NCBI RefSeq assembly: GCF_003023845.1
Contig: NZ_PYFT01000001.1
Coordinates: 3,968,001-4,032,000, forward strand
Length of the DNA: 64,000 bases
Source: Adhaeribacter arboris
GTDB lineage: Bacteria; Bacteroidota; Bacteroidia; Cytophagales; Hymenobacteraceae
Direction: 5' to 3'
Part shown: positions 1-9,289 of the stretch, in pieces
How the letters are laid out: every line of letters begins with the position of its first letter
Position numbering within the stretch: position 1 is the stretch's first letter
Translations under genes and position numbers: made by a program
The notes under the pieces: model-generated
The model's database searches: none
What the model was told of the DNA's origin: nothing
Seen by the model: only the letters and a program-made list of their open reading frames with translations

Positions 1-1578
1 TCCGGTACCTAAAAGTAGGTTGGTCGTTTTCGTCGAGGGTATATCCTTTCGGACGGTAGCTGGTACCCGCGCTATCGGCCACCCAGGCCGCTTGGGACGA
101 ACCCAATTTGGCCAGAGAAAACACCGGCGGGCCAAAACGTTGTACCATACCGGCCGGTCGCGAAGAACCATCGCCGCGATCGTGCCACATGGGAGTAGCA
201 TCCAGGAAATCGCCCCGCCATACCTGAATAACGGTGCCTTTATCCAGATCGTAAGTATAATGTATTTTTTGCGGACTGCCTACGGATACAGCGTGCACCA
301 CGCGGGTACGAGGCTGACCCGGTAAATCCATGAAGCTGCGTAAAATAGTATTGGTGGGAGCATCTACTAAAATGGGATCTACGGTATTGCGGCGACCGGA
401 ACTTGCATCCGCATCCCCTACCATAAAATCCCGAATACCTGGTCCGCTAATCGTTAAACCAATTCCCGGCCGCTCATCGGCCTCCATTTTAGCGTATAAT
501 AACTCGAAAGGCAAATCGCCGGCGGTTAAAGTTGCCTCGCCCCCGCCCCGGTTGGGCGATCCTACGGGTTTGTTATTGATTTTTAATAAACCACCGCCCC
601 CATTGCCATTCACGTTAAAGGTATACGTTCCCGGCTCTTTCACGCGCATGGTACCCGTGTACCGGATAATAAACTCATTCTGCAAGCTGTTAACGGCCGC
701 ATTTAAATTAGTTAAAGAACCTTCGGCCGATGCGGTTAATTTAGAAAAATCGGGCTCGTTATTAAACTTACCTTTATATACCTGGTATTTTATATTGGTC
801 AGTTCGGGCCGGGGTTTATCGTAAGAAGTTAGCTTTATATTCCGGAAGGCTACCGCGCCGTGATCGCCCTGGAAGCGCAGCGGGCCGGTGGCTCTTTCGT
901 CGTTAGCCATGGCACCGCGGGTAGGTCCCAGCAATTCCACGTCTTCGTGAATCGTTACTCCGTTTAACTCCACGCGCAGCATCCGGGCATTCTCGATTTT
1001 CTTACCGCTGCCATCAAATTTTGGCGCCTGGAAAGCTACTTTTACATGTTGCCATAACCCGGGCGCGCGGCTGGCATTCTGGCGCGGCGGATACCCTTCG
1101 TATCCTTTCTGGCCTTCGGGTTTGCTTTCGTCCCAACGTTCGTAAATGCCGCCATTATCGCCGGCTTTAGGGGTTTTCACACCCCAGCTATCGAGTAGTT
1201 GTAATTCGTAACGGCCTTGCAGGTAAATACCGGAATTAGAGCCTTTGGCCATCATGTAATCTAACTCCAGTTCGGCGTCGCCGTGTTCGGCATTGGTGTA
1301 TAAATCCGCGCCGTGATTTTTTTGTCTGGTAAATTAACCAGTACTCCCGTCCCTTTAGCGGTAGAGAGGGTATTGTCTTTGCCCAAATCGGCGGATACAT
1401 CACTTATAATCTGCCAGCTTTTAGCGGGATTTTTAAAAGCCGAAAAATCAGTAAGCGGCACGGTACCCGACTGATTGTTAGCAGCCGTTTGCGCCTGCAG
1501 GTAAAGAGGAGCCAGAAAACCGGCGCACAGAAGTGCTGCCTTTTGCCGCATACTCTTCACTGAAATAGTCATTGTCAT
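1..1578 (-). pseudogene. Multidomain DUF1080 (3-keto-disaccharide hydrolase-like) protein, frameshifted, 3' end outside window
   Basis: Secreted DUF1080-family protein (concanavalin-like fold; family members act on 3-keto-glycosides or related sugars). An N-terminal signal peptide ends near the LQAQ motif at about residue 30. The reading frame is intact to about 1324, then a run of seven A on the minus strand (T run 1317-1323) puts the frame off by one and it stops at 1261. With one extra A it continues without a stop to base 1, giving the family-typical NHGADLYT and NSGIYLQGRYELQLLDSWG, then a PA14-like segment (TGTMRVKEPGTYTFNVNG) and a further C-terminal domain ending in YTLDENDQPTFRY at the window edge. 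It lies 3' of a SusC/SusD pair on the same strand, fitting a glycan-use locus. Either a real frameshift mutation or a homopolymer sequencing error; the rest looks well conserved. Confidence 0.8.
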
Positions 1579-1806
1579 AAGAAAAAGGGATTAATTTGAA
1601 TATATACTTAAAAGACTTTGCGCGCTAAAATTAGGCTTTTATCGTGAAACAACCTGTATGAAAAGAGTATATAGTTGCGACGGGTAAATGACTCTTGTAG
1701 TTTCTTAAAAAAAGCAATCTGCTAGTAACGACTAAACAATAACTTTACTTGAATAACAAATTTCAGAAGCTAAGTAAAGTTTGGGATTAACGCACGTGAA
1801 ACTAAG

Positions 1807-1840
1807 GAAAAGCAGGCTCTAGAAACTAAAGCCTGTTTTT
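1807..1840. terminator. Candidate bidirectional hairpin terminator
   Basis: Arms CAGGCT (1813-1818) and AGCCTG (1830-1835) are flanked by an A-rich stretch on the left and five T on the right, so it could end transcripts from either side. It lies in the 410-base gap between susD and the DUF1080 gene, which otherwise holds only AT-rich sequence and two more hairpins. Confidence 0.35.
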
Positions 1841-1889
1841 GTTAACAACAAGGTTATTTGATGTAGGAAACTGCTTAGATAAAGTAAAC

Positions 1890-1932
1890 AAAGAAGATAG
1901 CTTTCAGTACAAGTAAAGCCGCCATCTTCTTT
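1890..1932 (-). terminator. Candidate hairpin in the susD 3' region
   Basis: AAAGAAGAT (1890-1898) pairs with ATCTTCTTT (1924-1932); inner bases AGCTTT/AAAGC can extend the stem with a bulge. On the minus strand it is followed by a T-rich stretch. It sits just beyond the stronger hairpin at 1950-1981. Confidence 0.35.
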
Positions 1933-1949
1933 ACCAGTTCATGTTTAAA

Positions 1950-1981
1950 GTAGCTAAGATGTTTTAGAACATCTTAGCTAC
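1950..1981 (-). terminator. Perfect 14-bp hairpin directly after susD
   Basis: GTAGCTAAGATGTT (1950-1963) is the exact reverse complement of AACATCTTAGCTAC (1968-1981) around a 4-base loop. It starts 8 bases after the susD stop codon on the minus strand. The T tract after it is short (CTTTAAAC), so it may be a 3' stabilising hairpin as much as an intrinsic terminator. Confidence 0.6.
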
Positions 1982-1988
1982 GGAAGGA

Positions 1989-3578
1989 TTATTTGTAATC
2001 CGGATTCTGAGTTAGATTCGAATTATTTCTTATTTCAGGAACTGGAACAGGAAACAAAAGATTCTTTGCGGTTAAAGGCTGATTGGAGCTTTTGTTAACA
2101 TGGCCTACAAAATCATCAAACCCTTTAGTAGTTTCGTTGTAAACTTTGCGCAGCCGCACCATATCAAACCAGGTTATTTGTTCGTAGCAGAGCTCGTGCC
2201 AGCGCTCCTGCCAAACCGCTTCCCGGAATTGCTGTTGACTTAAGCCATTTAATTCAGGAATTTTGGCTCTTCTTCTTACTTTATTGATAGCCTCATAAGT
2301 ATCTACCGTTGGGCCACCTACTTCATTCTGCGCTTCGGCGTAAATTAACAGCACTTCGGCGTAACGAATCTGAGGCACGTTCAGGTTATTATTACGCGTG
2401 CCGTTCACACTAGTTTTAGTAATAGTGCCGTTAGGCTCGATCTTAGTAATAACAGTACCACTAGAAGTTAGGTTAAAGTGTTTAAAAATGTAGGGAGCAC
2501 CCAATTGAAATTCATCTCCATTACCATTTGTGTAATAGCTGGTATAAAAATATCCTTCCTGGTTTTTAGCTCGCAAATCTCCTGGCTCATAAGAAGCATA
2601 AAACGCCGGAGTAGGAATGGTGCTGCCGGTTCCGCCCGGACCATTGTACGTAACGGGTTTAAAGTTAGGATACATATTCTCCATAGGATTACCCGCTACC
2701 ACGTTATTATACTGGAGCATAAAAATATGTTCTACTTTATTCTCCGTGGCTTCACTGTGTACCTCATAATAGGTTTGGAAAAGATTTATAACACTAGGAT
2801 TAGCATTGGCGTAGGTAATTACCTCGAAGGCTTTATCGGCGGCTAATTTATAATACTCCGCGCCTTTGTTTAACGGTTGGCCAGCCATGGTTAAATATAC
2901 CCGGGCTAACTCTGATTTTACCGCTGCCATGGAGGCATGGCCACTAGCATCCATCCAAGGCAAACCCGATGCTTCGGCCGCCTTCAAATCCTCTACAATT
3001 AAATTGTAAATCTCTTGTTGAGGAGTCCGGGTCGGAAAAAAATCTTCCGACTCAATAGTCTGCGGTTCGGTAATTAAGGGAATATCGCCCCATAACCGGA
3101 CGGCATTAAAGTAAGCCCAAGCGCGTAAAAACCGCGCCTGACCCAATACCCGGTTTTTCTGTCCTTCGTCCATGGGGGTAATATTTGGCACTTTCGACAG
3201 CAATTGGTTGGACTGGGCAATTACCCGGTATAAGCCATTCCACCAGTTAATAACGTGTTGGGTATTACCGTCGTAATTCAGTCCGTACAGGTTATTTAAA
3301 TCCGAATTCTGAGCGGTTTCGGTAGTAGAGGTACCGGTAGGCGCTTCCAGCAATTGCCAGCTGGATGAAAAAATACCGGCTCCATCGTATACAGTTCGCA
3401 TATCAGCGTACACAGCAGCCAAGGCCGCTTCGGCATGATCCGGAATAGTGTAAAAGTTATCAGGGGTTAAGTTAGACGGTGCTTCTTCGTCCAGAAAATC
3501 TTTACAAGAAGTAGGACCAAGCAGTATGGCGCCGCAAAGCAATATCTTGCTTATATTTTTTATTATCGTCAGCTTCAT
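1989..3578 (-). CDS. RagB/SusD family nutrient-uptake outer membrane lipoprotein
   Basis: Surface lipoprotein that binds glycans and works as the lid of the SusC channel encoded directly upstream. The N-terminus has a lipoprotein signal with lipobox Cys at about residue 26 (LLGPTSCKDFLDEE). The SusD N-terminal helical region includes the typical stretch with ARFLRAWAYFNAVRLWGDIP, and the C-terminal RagB/SusD part has IRYAEVLLIYAEAQNE and ERWHELCYEQITWFDMVRLR. Length of 529 residues is normal. The gap to the SusC stop at 3605 is 26 bases, so they are surely one transcript. Substrate cannot be read from the sequence. Confidence 0.95.
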   Translation of the reverse strand: MKLTIIKNISKILLCGAILLGPTSCKDFLDEEAPSNLTPDNFYTIPDHAEAALAAVYADMRTVYDGAGIFSSSWQLLEAPTGTSTTETAQNSDLNNLYGLNYDGNTQHVINWWNGLYRVIAQSNQLLSKVPNITPMDEGQKNRVLGQARFLRAWAYFNAVRLWGDIPLITEPQTIESEDFFPTRTPQQEIYNLIVEDLKAAEASGLPWMDASGHASMAAVKSELARVYLTMAGQPLNKGAEYYKLAADKAFEVITYANANPSVINLFQTYYEVHSEATENKVEHIFMLQYNNVVAGNPMENMYPNFKPVTYNGPGGTGSTIPTPAFYASYEPGDLRAKNQEGYFYTSYYTNGNGDEFQLGAPYIFKHFNLTSSGTVITKIEPNGTITKTSVNGTRNNNLNVPQIRYAEVLLIYAEAQNEVGGPTVDTYEAINKVRRRAKIPELNGLSQQQFREAVWQERWHELCYEQITWFDMVRLRKVYNETTKGFDDFVGHVNKSSNQPLTAKNLLFPVPVPEIRNNSNLTQNPDYK

Positions 3579-3604
3579 ATTTAGATGTCTTTTCTATTTA
3601 TATG

Positions 3605-6600
3605 TTATAAAGTAACCTGCAGACCAAACATAAAGGTTCTAGGTTTTGGATAACCGTGCCAGTTAATACCCTGCGAGAAAGCACTGCTATCATCGCCTTG
3701 GTTAGTAGGAGTTACTTCCGGATCGCCAACGATATCATCGCCGACAAGCAGGAAAGCATTCTGCACGGAGGCGTATACGCGCAACCGGTTTAAGCGAATT
3801 TTATTCGTAAAACCTGCCGGAACAGTATAGCCTAATAAAATATTCCGGCCGCGGATAAAGGAACCATCTTTCACCCAGTGCGAATCTACGTTGGTAACGT
3901 AGCCAGCTCTGGTATCACGGATTTCAGCTATATCCGAGTTTTGGTTCTGCGGCGTCCAGGCACCTAAAACAGATTTATAGCTGTTGGCCAAGGCTTGACG
4001 GTCTTCGCTGGCGTGTAGGGTAAGATCCAGCACGTCGTTACCATAAGAATATTGCAACTCAACGGTTAAATCCAGGGCTTTATAGCGGAAAGTATTTAAG
4101 AGCGCTCCCCAAGCTTTCGGGCTGCCGTTACCAATAATGCTCCGGTCTGCGTCGGTAATAGCGTGGTCGCCGTTCACATCCAGGTATTTAATATCACCGG
4201 GCAGGATAGTTAAGCCATTACGGTAGCTGGTAAATTTGGCCGCTTCATCTTTCTCGGCTTCGCTCCATACGCCTAAACGGGTAAGACCCCAGAAAGAGCC
4301 TACTGGTTCGCCAATACGAATAATGCTGGTCTGGTTTGTAAAGTTAGGTCCACCCACACCAAAGATATCGGCCGGAGTAGCTAAAGTAAGTACCTTATTC
4401 CGGTTCATCGAAATATTAAAGGTAGTGTTCCAGGAGAAATCGCCGGAGTTTACGTTGGTGGTATTTAAAGCCAGTTCAATACCTTTGTTTTCCATGGAGC
4501 CTACGTTTTTCCGGATAGAGCCATAACCACTGGTACGCGGCACGGGAGCATCCAACAACATATCGGTAGTTTTACGGTAGTAAACATCGGCTTCTAAGCT
4601 AATCCGGTTGTTAAGCAAACCTATTTCTAACCCGGCGTCATACTGAGCAGTTTTTTCCCATTTTAAATCAGGGTTGGCTAAACGGTTAATACCCGTTCCG
4701 CTTACCCTTGTATCGTTAAATATAGTAGCAAAATTAGAGCTTAACAGAGCTAAAGAAGAATAAGGCGGTATTTCGGAGTTACCGGTTAAGCCATAACTCG
4801 TGCGTAATTTTAAGTTAGAGATCAGACTGTTATCCTTCAAGAAATCTTCTTCCGATATCCGCCAGGCTAAGGCGGCGGAAGGGAAGAAGGCAAATTTATG
4901 ATTTTCCCCGAATTTAGAAGAACCATCGGCCCGACCGGTTACAGTCAGTAAATATTTATCTTTCAGGCTGTAATTAATCCGGCCAAAGTAAGAGTTAAAG
5001 GCACTCCGGGATGCTCCGGAACCAACTTCCGGACGAACTGCGCCGGCACCTAGGTTATTAAAGCCAAAATAATCGGTCGAAAAGCCCCGTACCAGCGCAC
5101 TAATGTTAAAGAAGTTAGTTTCCTGCCAAGAAATACCCGCTAGTGCCGTAATAGAGTGGATTTCAGCAAACCGCTTATTATAAGTTAAATAATTTTCCAA
5201 AGACCAGAAACTTTCTTTCCGGTTACGGGTGGCGGCAAAACCCTGATCGCCGATGGATAAAGTCCGGGTGCTGGATTCGTTGTTTTCCTGAGTCATTACG
5301 TTTACTCCCAACACGGTACGCATTTCCAAACCTTTTGCCAGGTTTAAATTAGAAAACAAGCTACCGGTAGTAGTTTGGGTATTTAAAATATACTTCCGGT
5401 CGTATAGGCGGTGCATGGAACTCATGGTACCTTCGGCAAAAGGATAATCGCGGTTTTCGGCAAAGATCCCCGTCTCATATCTTACCGGCAAGAAGGGGAA
5501 GTCTTCCACAATCTGGCGGGCTACGGCATCGTTAATATCTACCAGGTTTTCGGTTTGGTTATTATAAGCCAGTGAACCGCCTATTTTTAACCATTTTTTC
5601 ACCTGATCGTCGATGGTAAACCGGCCGGAATAACGTTTCATGTAGGAGGTTCTCACCAGTCCTTCGTCGTCGCGGTAACCCAGCGAAAGCGAATAAGTAG
5701 TGCGGTCGTTACCCCCGCTAAAGCCTAACTGGTGGTTTTGAGAAAGTTTATTCTGGGTGGTTTCTTTCAGCCAGTCGGTGTCGTGTAATGGCTGAAGATT
5801 GGCATCAAAAACCCCCGGATGAGCGGCGCTAAATTGAGCTCTTCTAATTTTAGGATCTAAATAAGCCCATTTGCCTGCGGCCCAGCCAACCGGGTCGTAT
5901 TTAGCCATATTGGCCCAGGCCAAATCTTCGGTAGCCAAGTATTCTTTGGCATTTAACGCTTCCGGCCGATTCGGGCCAATGGTATTCACTCCAAAATCCA
6001 CGTTATAAGTTACTTGACCATCGCCGGATCTGCCTCTTTTAGTTGTAACCAAAATAACGCCGTTTGCCCCTCTGGCACCGTAAATAGCCGTAGAAGAAGC
6101 ATCTTTCAATACTTCCACGGACACAATGTCATTTGGGTTAATATAGTCAATGGCATTACTAAATTGGGCTTGGTTACCTTGGGGCAGCATTACTCCATCT
6201 ACCACGTACAAAGGGTTGTTAGAGGAGTTAATAGAGCTAAAGCCCCGCACCCGCACCGTAGTACGGCCCCCCGGACGACCGGAGTTGTTATTTACTTGTA
6301 CCCCCGCCATCCGGCCGGCTAAGGCTTGGTTTAAGGAAGGAGCCGGCCGCTCTTGTAATTGTTCGGCTTTTACGGTAGCTACCGCCCCAGTTAAATCGGA
6401 TTTGCGTTGCGTACCGTAACCAATTACTACTACTTCTTCCAGCGCTTTGGTATCGGGTGCCAAGGTTACGTTTATAGTAGCTTGGTTATTAATCGGCACT
6501 TCTTTGGTTTGGTACCCGATAAAGGATATAACTAAAGTACCGTTGCCATTAGGAGCGTTCAGCGTAAAACTGCCGCTGGGGTCGGTAGTAGCCCCGTTGG

Positions 6601-6811
6601 TGGTACCCTTCACCAAAACGGTAGCTCCCGGAACGCCTTCGCCTTTTTCGTCGGATATTTTACCGGAAATAGCTGTTTGCGCAAAAGAGAAGCTAAGAGT
6701 ACTTAAAAAAATCAAAAGGAAACACGTAAATTTTAAAATGGCTCCAACGGATGGTAGTAACTTAGGTACACCATGGTGGTTCCGGATCTTAGCGGGTAAA
6801 TTAATTTTCAT
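3605..6811 (-). CDS. SusC/RagA family TonB-linked outer membrane transporter (no STN domain)
   Basis: Outer-membrane TonB-dependent transporter of the SusC family, 1068 residues from the start chosen here. I chose the internal Met at 6811 (MKINLPAKIR) because it gives a normal signal peptide ending near SFSFAQ; the longer frame to 6877 adds 22 residues that look non-coding. Order: signal peptide, carboxypeptidase-regulatory-like domain (about 47-130: GKISDEKGEGVPGATV), plug domain with the SusC signature VVVIGYGTQRKSDLTGAV and VEVLKDASSTAIYGARGANG, then a beta-barrel to the C-terminus. It lacks the STN domain of the second SusC in this locus (9290-12649). Upstream lie about 757 bases without a gene, so it probably has its own promoter. 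Confidence 0.95.
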   Translation of the reverse strand: MKINLPAKIRNHHGVPKLLPSVGAILKFTCFLLIFLSTLSFSFAQTAISGKISDEKGEGVPGATVLVKGTTNGATTDPSGSFTLNAPNGNGTLVISFIGYQTKEVPINNQATINVTLAPDTKALEEVVVIGYGTQRKSDLTGAVATVKAEQLQERPAPSLNQALAGRMAGVQVNNNSGRPGGRTTVRVRGFSSINSSNNPLYVVDGVMLPQGNQAQFSNAIDYINPNDIVSVEVLKDASSTAIYGARGANGVILVTTKRGRSGDGQVTYNVDFGVNTIGPNRPEALNAKEYLATEDLAWANMAKYDPVGWAAGKWAYLDPKIRRAQFSAAHPGVFDANLQPLHDTDWLKETTQNKLSQNHQLGFSGGNDRTTYSLSLGYRDDEGLVRTSYMKRYSGRFTIDDQVKKWLKIGGSLAYNNQTENLVDINDAVARQIVEDFPFLPVRYETGIFAENRDYPFAEGTMSSMHRLYDRKYILNTQTTTGSLFSNLNLAKGLEMRTVLGVNVMTQENNESSTRTLSIGDQGFAATRNRKESFWSLENYLTYNKRFAEIHSITALAGISWQETNFFNISALVRGFSTDYFGFNNLGAGAVRPEVGSGASRSAFNSYFGRINYSLKDKYLLTVTGRADGSSKFGENHKFAFFPSAALAWRISEEDFLKDNSLISNLKLRTSYGLTGNSEIPPYSSLALLSSNFATIFNDTRVSGTGINRLANPDLKWEKTAQYDAGLEIGLLNNRISLEADVYYRKTTDMLLDAPVPRTSGYGSIRKNVGSMENKGIELALNTTNVNSGDFSWNTTFNISMNRNKVLTLATPADIFGVGGPNFTNQTSIIRIGEPVGSFWGLTRLGVWSEAEKDEAAKFTSYRNGLTILPGDIKYLDVNGDHAITDADRSIIGNGSPKAWGALLNTFRYKALDLTVELQYSYGNDVLDLTLHASEDRQALANSYKSVLGAWTPQNQNSDIAEIRDTRAGYVTNVDSHWVKDGSFIRGRNILLGYTVPAGFTNKIRLNRLRVYASVQNAFLLVGDDIVGDPEVTPTNQGDDSSAFSQGINWHGYPKPRTFMFGLQVTL

Positions 6812-7568
6812 GTTAATTTCTTTTCCTGGATTAGAATTGCACTTACAGTAGCGGCCAGGTAATAGTACAAGCCGCACAAGAACAGCAGGTTAGGAATTAA
6901 AACCTGAACGGAGAGAAAAACAGGTGTTGGGAGAAACCAATCTACGCAAATAGAAAGATGCTGCCACACCAACTGATAAGAAAACAATGGCCTTTTGCCA
7001 TTTGACGAGAGAAGTATGGTAACTGGTTTATTTCATAGGTGACTTATGGTTTAGTTGGTTTTTAGCATTAATAACTTATAATATTTTAAAGTGAAACTTT
7101 AATCGTAAATCTTACGAAGCAATAACAGATTAAAAAGACGTAGAGAAAAAATATTAATTACTGGTTGATAACACTAAATTGTAACCTAAAACCATAAGGA
7201 GCGCACGTTTAAAAACTACCTATTTCAGGCGCTGCTCTACCGGGAAGGAAATGCTGTATTAATAGGAAATATAGTTAGAATATTCCGTTAAAAATACGCT
7301 TTTTTAACATTTATCAGTAAGCGTTTTTAATATTTATTAATAAAATCATCCTCATTGGAATATTAAAGCTTTGTTTCTTTACTAGTTTATCAATGCAAAT
7401 AGGAATAACTGTAAAGGCTAAAAACTTACTTCTGACAAAAGCATTCTTTAAGGGGAAAGCTTTATTTTTAAGATCAAATTATACTTTATAAAATCTAATG
7501 AAAACCAAGAGGATACCTAAAAGCTATCCCCTTGGTAAGTTTGCTATTAGTTTTTTATCAAAAGAAAA
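6812..7568. other. Long non-coding gap between the two SusCD pairs
   Basis: No gene was found in these 757 bases on either strand. The part next to the SusC start is the likely promoter and leader region for the 3605-6811 gene, but I could not point to a convincing TTG/TAnnTTTG promoter. The far end holds the terminator hairpin at 7504-7536. The middle is very AT-rich. Confidence 0.5.
7504..7536 (-). terminator. Intrinsic terminator of the second SusD gene
   Basis: ACCAAG...GGATA (from 7504) pairs with TATCC...CTTGGT (to 7536) with one internal mismatch and a loop of about 9 bases. On the minus strand it is followed by TTTTCATTAG. It begins about 33 bases after the SusD stop at 7569. Confidence 0.6.
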
Positions 7569-9269
7569 TTAAAATCCATTTGACTTAAGAAGTGGATTCG
7601 CATTCAAGACCCGGGCCGGTATTGGGAACACGCTCACATCTTTGGCATCTTTCGGTTTAGCCCACCATTCCTCGCCAAACCGGTTCCAACGAACTAAATC
7701 AGTGCGCCGGTGCCGCTCGCCAATAAACTCTCGGCCCAATTCGTCTAAAAATTCATCGTCCGTTAAAAGACTTAAGTTATTTACGTAGCTATTAGCTGGC
7801 CAGGATTCCGCAGAAAAGTTTCTTTGCCGTACAGCATCTAACAAAACAGCCGCTCCTGCTTTATCGCCTGCCCGGTATTTTGCTTCGGCCAAAGCATAGT
7901 AAATCTCCGCTAAACGAATTTCGGGAACTGAATTATTTTGAAACAAACCTTTTGAGTCGGGTAACCACGGAAATTTGAGTAATCTTACGCCCGAGTTTTC
8001 TTCGCCGGTAGTAACCATAGAGCCTTTGGTAATTCCGGCCGCCCCTTCAGAAAAGCGACCCACCTGATCTACGTAACGCAATGGCTTGTTATTGTACTCT
8101 TCGGTGCCATTAACCATTTTGGTACTGTCAAAGCCAAAGCCTTGGGCTTTATTAAATTCGTATTGCTGGCCAACCAGGAAGAATCCTTCATAATCACCAT
8201 TGGCGCTAGTAGTCCGGAAAGGCTGTTTCCGTTTATCCTGATCGGAGTACTTTCCGTAAGGTTTTCCTAATTTATAAGGATAAGGGTTGCCCTCCATATC
8301 CAACGAAGGAGTTAAGGTAATGCCATTCCAACCACCCCAATCATTATCCAAGGAATACCGGGCTTGGTAATGCATCATGGCGTTGTACATCCAGCCCATT
8401 TCGTACAGATTACGCGCGTGCGGGAATTCAAAAATATTTTCCGGAGAGCGATAGCCTTTTATGCCCGAACGGAAAGGTCCCCGATAATCGGAATCAAGGC
8501 TGTAAGTACCGTATTTGCCATCAATAATTTCCTGAGCAATTTGAGCCGTTTCCGTGTATTTAGCCGTACCGATCCATTTCTCAGCGTTTAAGTAGAGGCG
8601 TACTAACAACGCCGCGGCTCCCCCTTGATCAAACCGGCCCGCTCGGGTATTCTTGGGCAGATTGGGCAATGATTCTTTTACTTCTTTTTCGATATAAGCA
8701 AATACTTCCTGCGGAGTGGAGTTTGGATTTAAGGTAGAAGCATCTTCCGAAATAGGCACGTTCCGGAAATAGTCGATCAAAAATAAGTAGAACCAGGCCC
8801 GCAACGTTCTCAATTCAGAAATGTGCTGCGTTTTTTCGGCTTCTGTTAAACCTAGTTTAGTGTAATCCAGCTTGTTTATATCGTTAATAATAACGTTACA
8901 TTGCCCAATTCCTTGGTAAGGACCATTCCAAGCGCCATAAATATGACCATCATCGGAATTCCATGCGTGCCCGTGTAAACGCACCCAGTCACCGCCGTCG
9001 TATCCGTGCTTCCCTTTTTGCGGCCATACGAAATGGTCAGCGGTTAATTCAGAAAGCAACCAACGGTCTCCGTCCCATCCAGTCCAATGGCCATGTTCGT
9101 AAGGCCGGGTTACCGCGGCAATAATACTATTTCTATCGCTGTAATAATTATTAGCGGTTATAATATCGAAAGGTTCCTCATCCAGATCAGTACAAGCCGG
9201 AGTCAGCCAGACAATGGCTACTAATGGTATTAAATATAAAAATTTATATCGGTTCATATTTTTAAGCAC
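7569..9269 (-). CDS. RagB/SusD family lipoprotein (pair 2)
   Basis: Glycan-binding outer-membrane lipoprotein partner of the STN-bearing SusC directly upstream. Signal peptide with lipobox VWLTPAC, Cys at about residue 26; start could also be Met5 (MNRYKFLYLI), which gives the more usual signal. SusD hallmarks: RTLRAWFYLFLIDYFRNVP in the N-terminal half and IRLAEIYYALAEAKYRAG plus LGREFIGERHRRTDLVRWNRFG near the C-terminus. 566 residues, normal. The gap to the SusC stop at 9290 is 20 bases. Weak resemblance to the other SusD at 1989-3578, so the two pairs probably handle different ligands. Confidence 0.94.
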   Translation of the reverse strand: MLKNMNRYKFLYLIPLVAIVWLTPACTDLDEEPFDIITANNYYSDRNSIIAAVTRPYEHGHWTGWDGDRWLLSELTADHFVWPQKGKHGYDGGDWVRLHGHAWNSDDGHIYGAWNGPYQGIGQCNVIINDINKLDYTKLGLTEAEKTQHISELRTLRAWFYLFLIDYFRNVPISEDASTLNPNSTPQEVFAYIEKEVKESLPNLPKNTRAGRFDQGGAAALLVRLYLNAEKWIGTAKYTETAQIAQEIIDGKYGTYSLDSDYRGPFRSGIKGYRSPENIFEFPHARNLYEMGWMYNAMMHYQARYSLDNDWGGWNGITLTPSLDMEGNPYPYKLGKPYGKYSDQDKRKQPFRTTSANGDYEGFFLVGQQYEFNKAQGFGFDSTKMVNGTEEYNNKPLRYVDQVGRFSEGAAGITKGSMVTTGEENSGVRLLKFPWLPDSKGLFQNNSVPEIRLAEIYYALAEAKYRAGDKAGAAVLLDAVRQRNFSAESWPANSYVNNLSLLTDDEFLDELGREFIGERHRRTDLVRWNRFGEEWWAKPKDAKDVSVFPIPARVLNANPLLKSNGF

Positions 9270-9289
9270 TTAAATTCTACACGCACAAA

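Noticed and set aside
1317-1323. Programmed ribosomal frameshift in the DUF1080 gene
   Set aside because: No slippery-site plus pseudoknot layout is visible and the family does not use one; an A-run indel explains it more simply.
6812-6877. Upstream extension of the first SusC start
   Set aside because: The internal Met gives a normal signal peptide; the extra 22 residues look non-coding.
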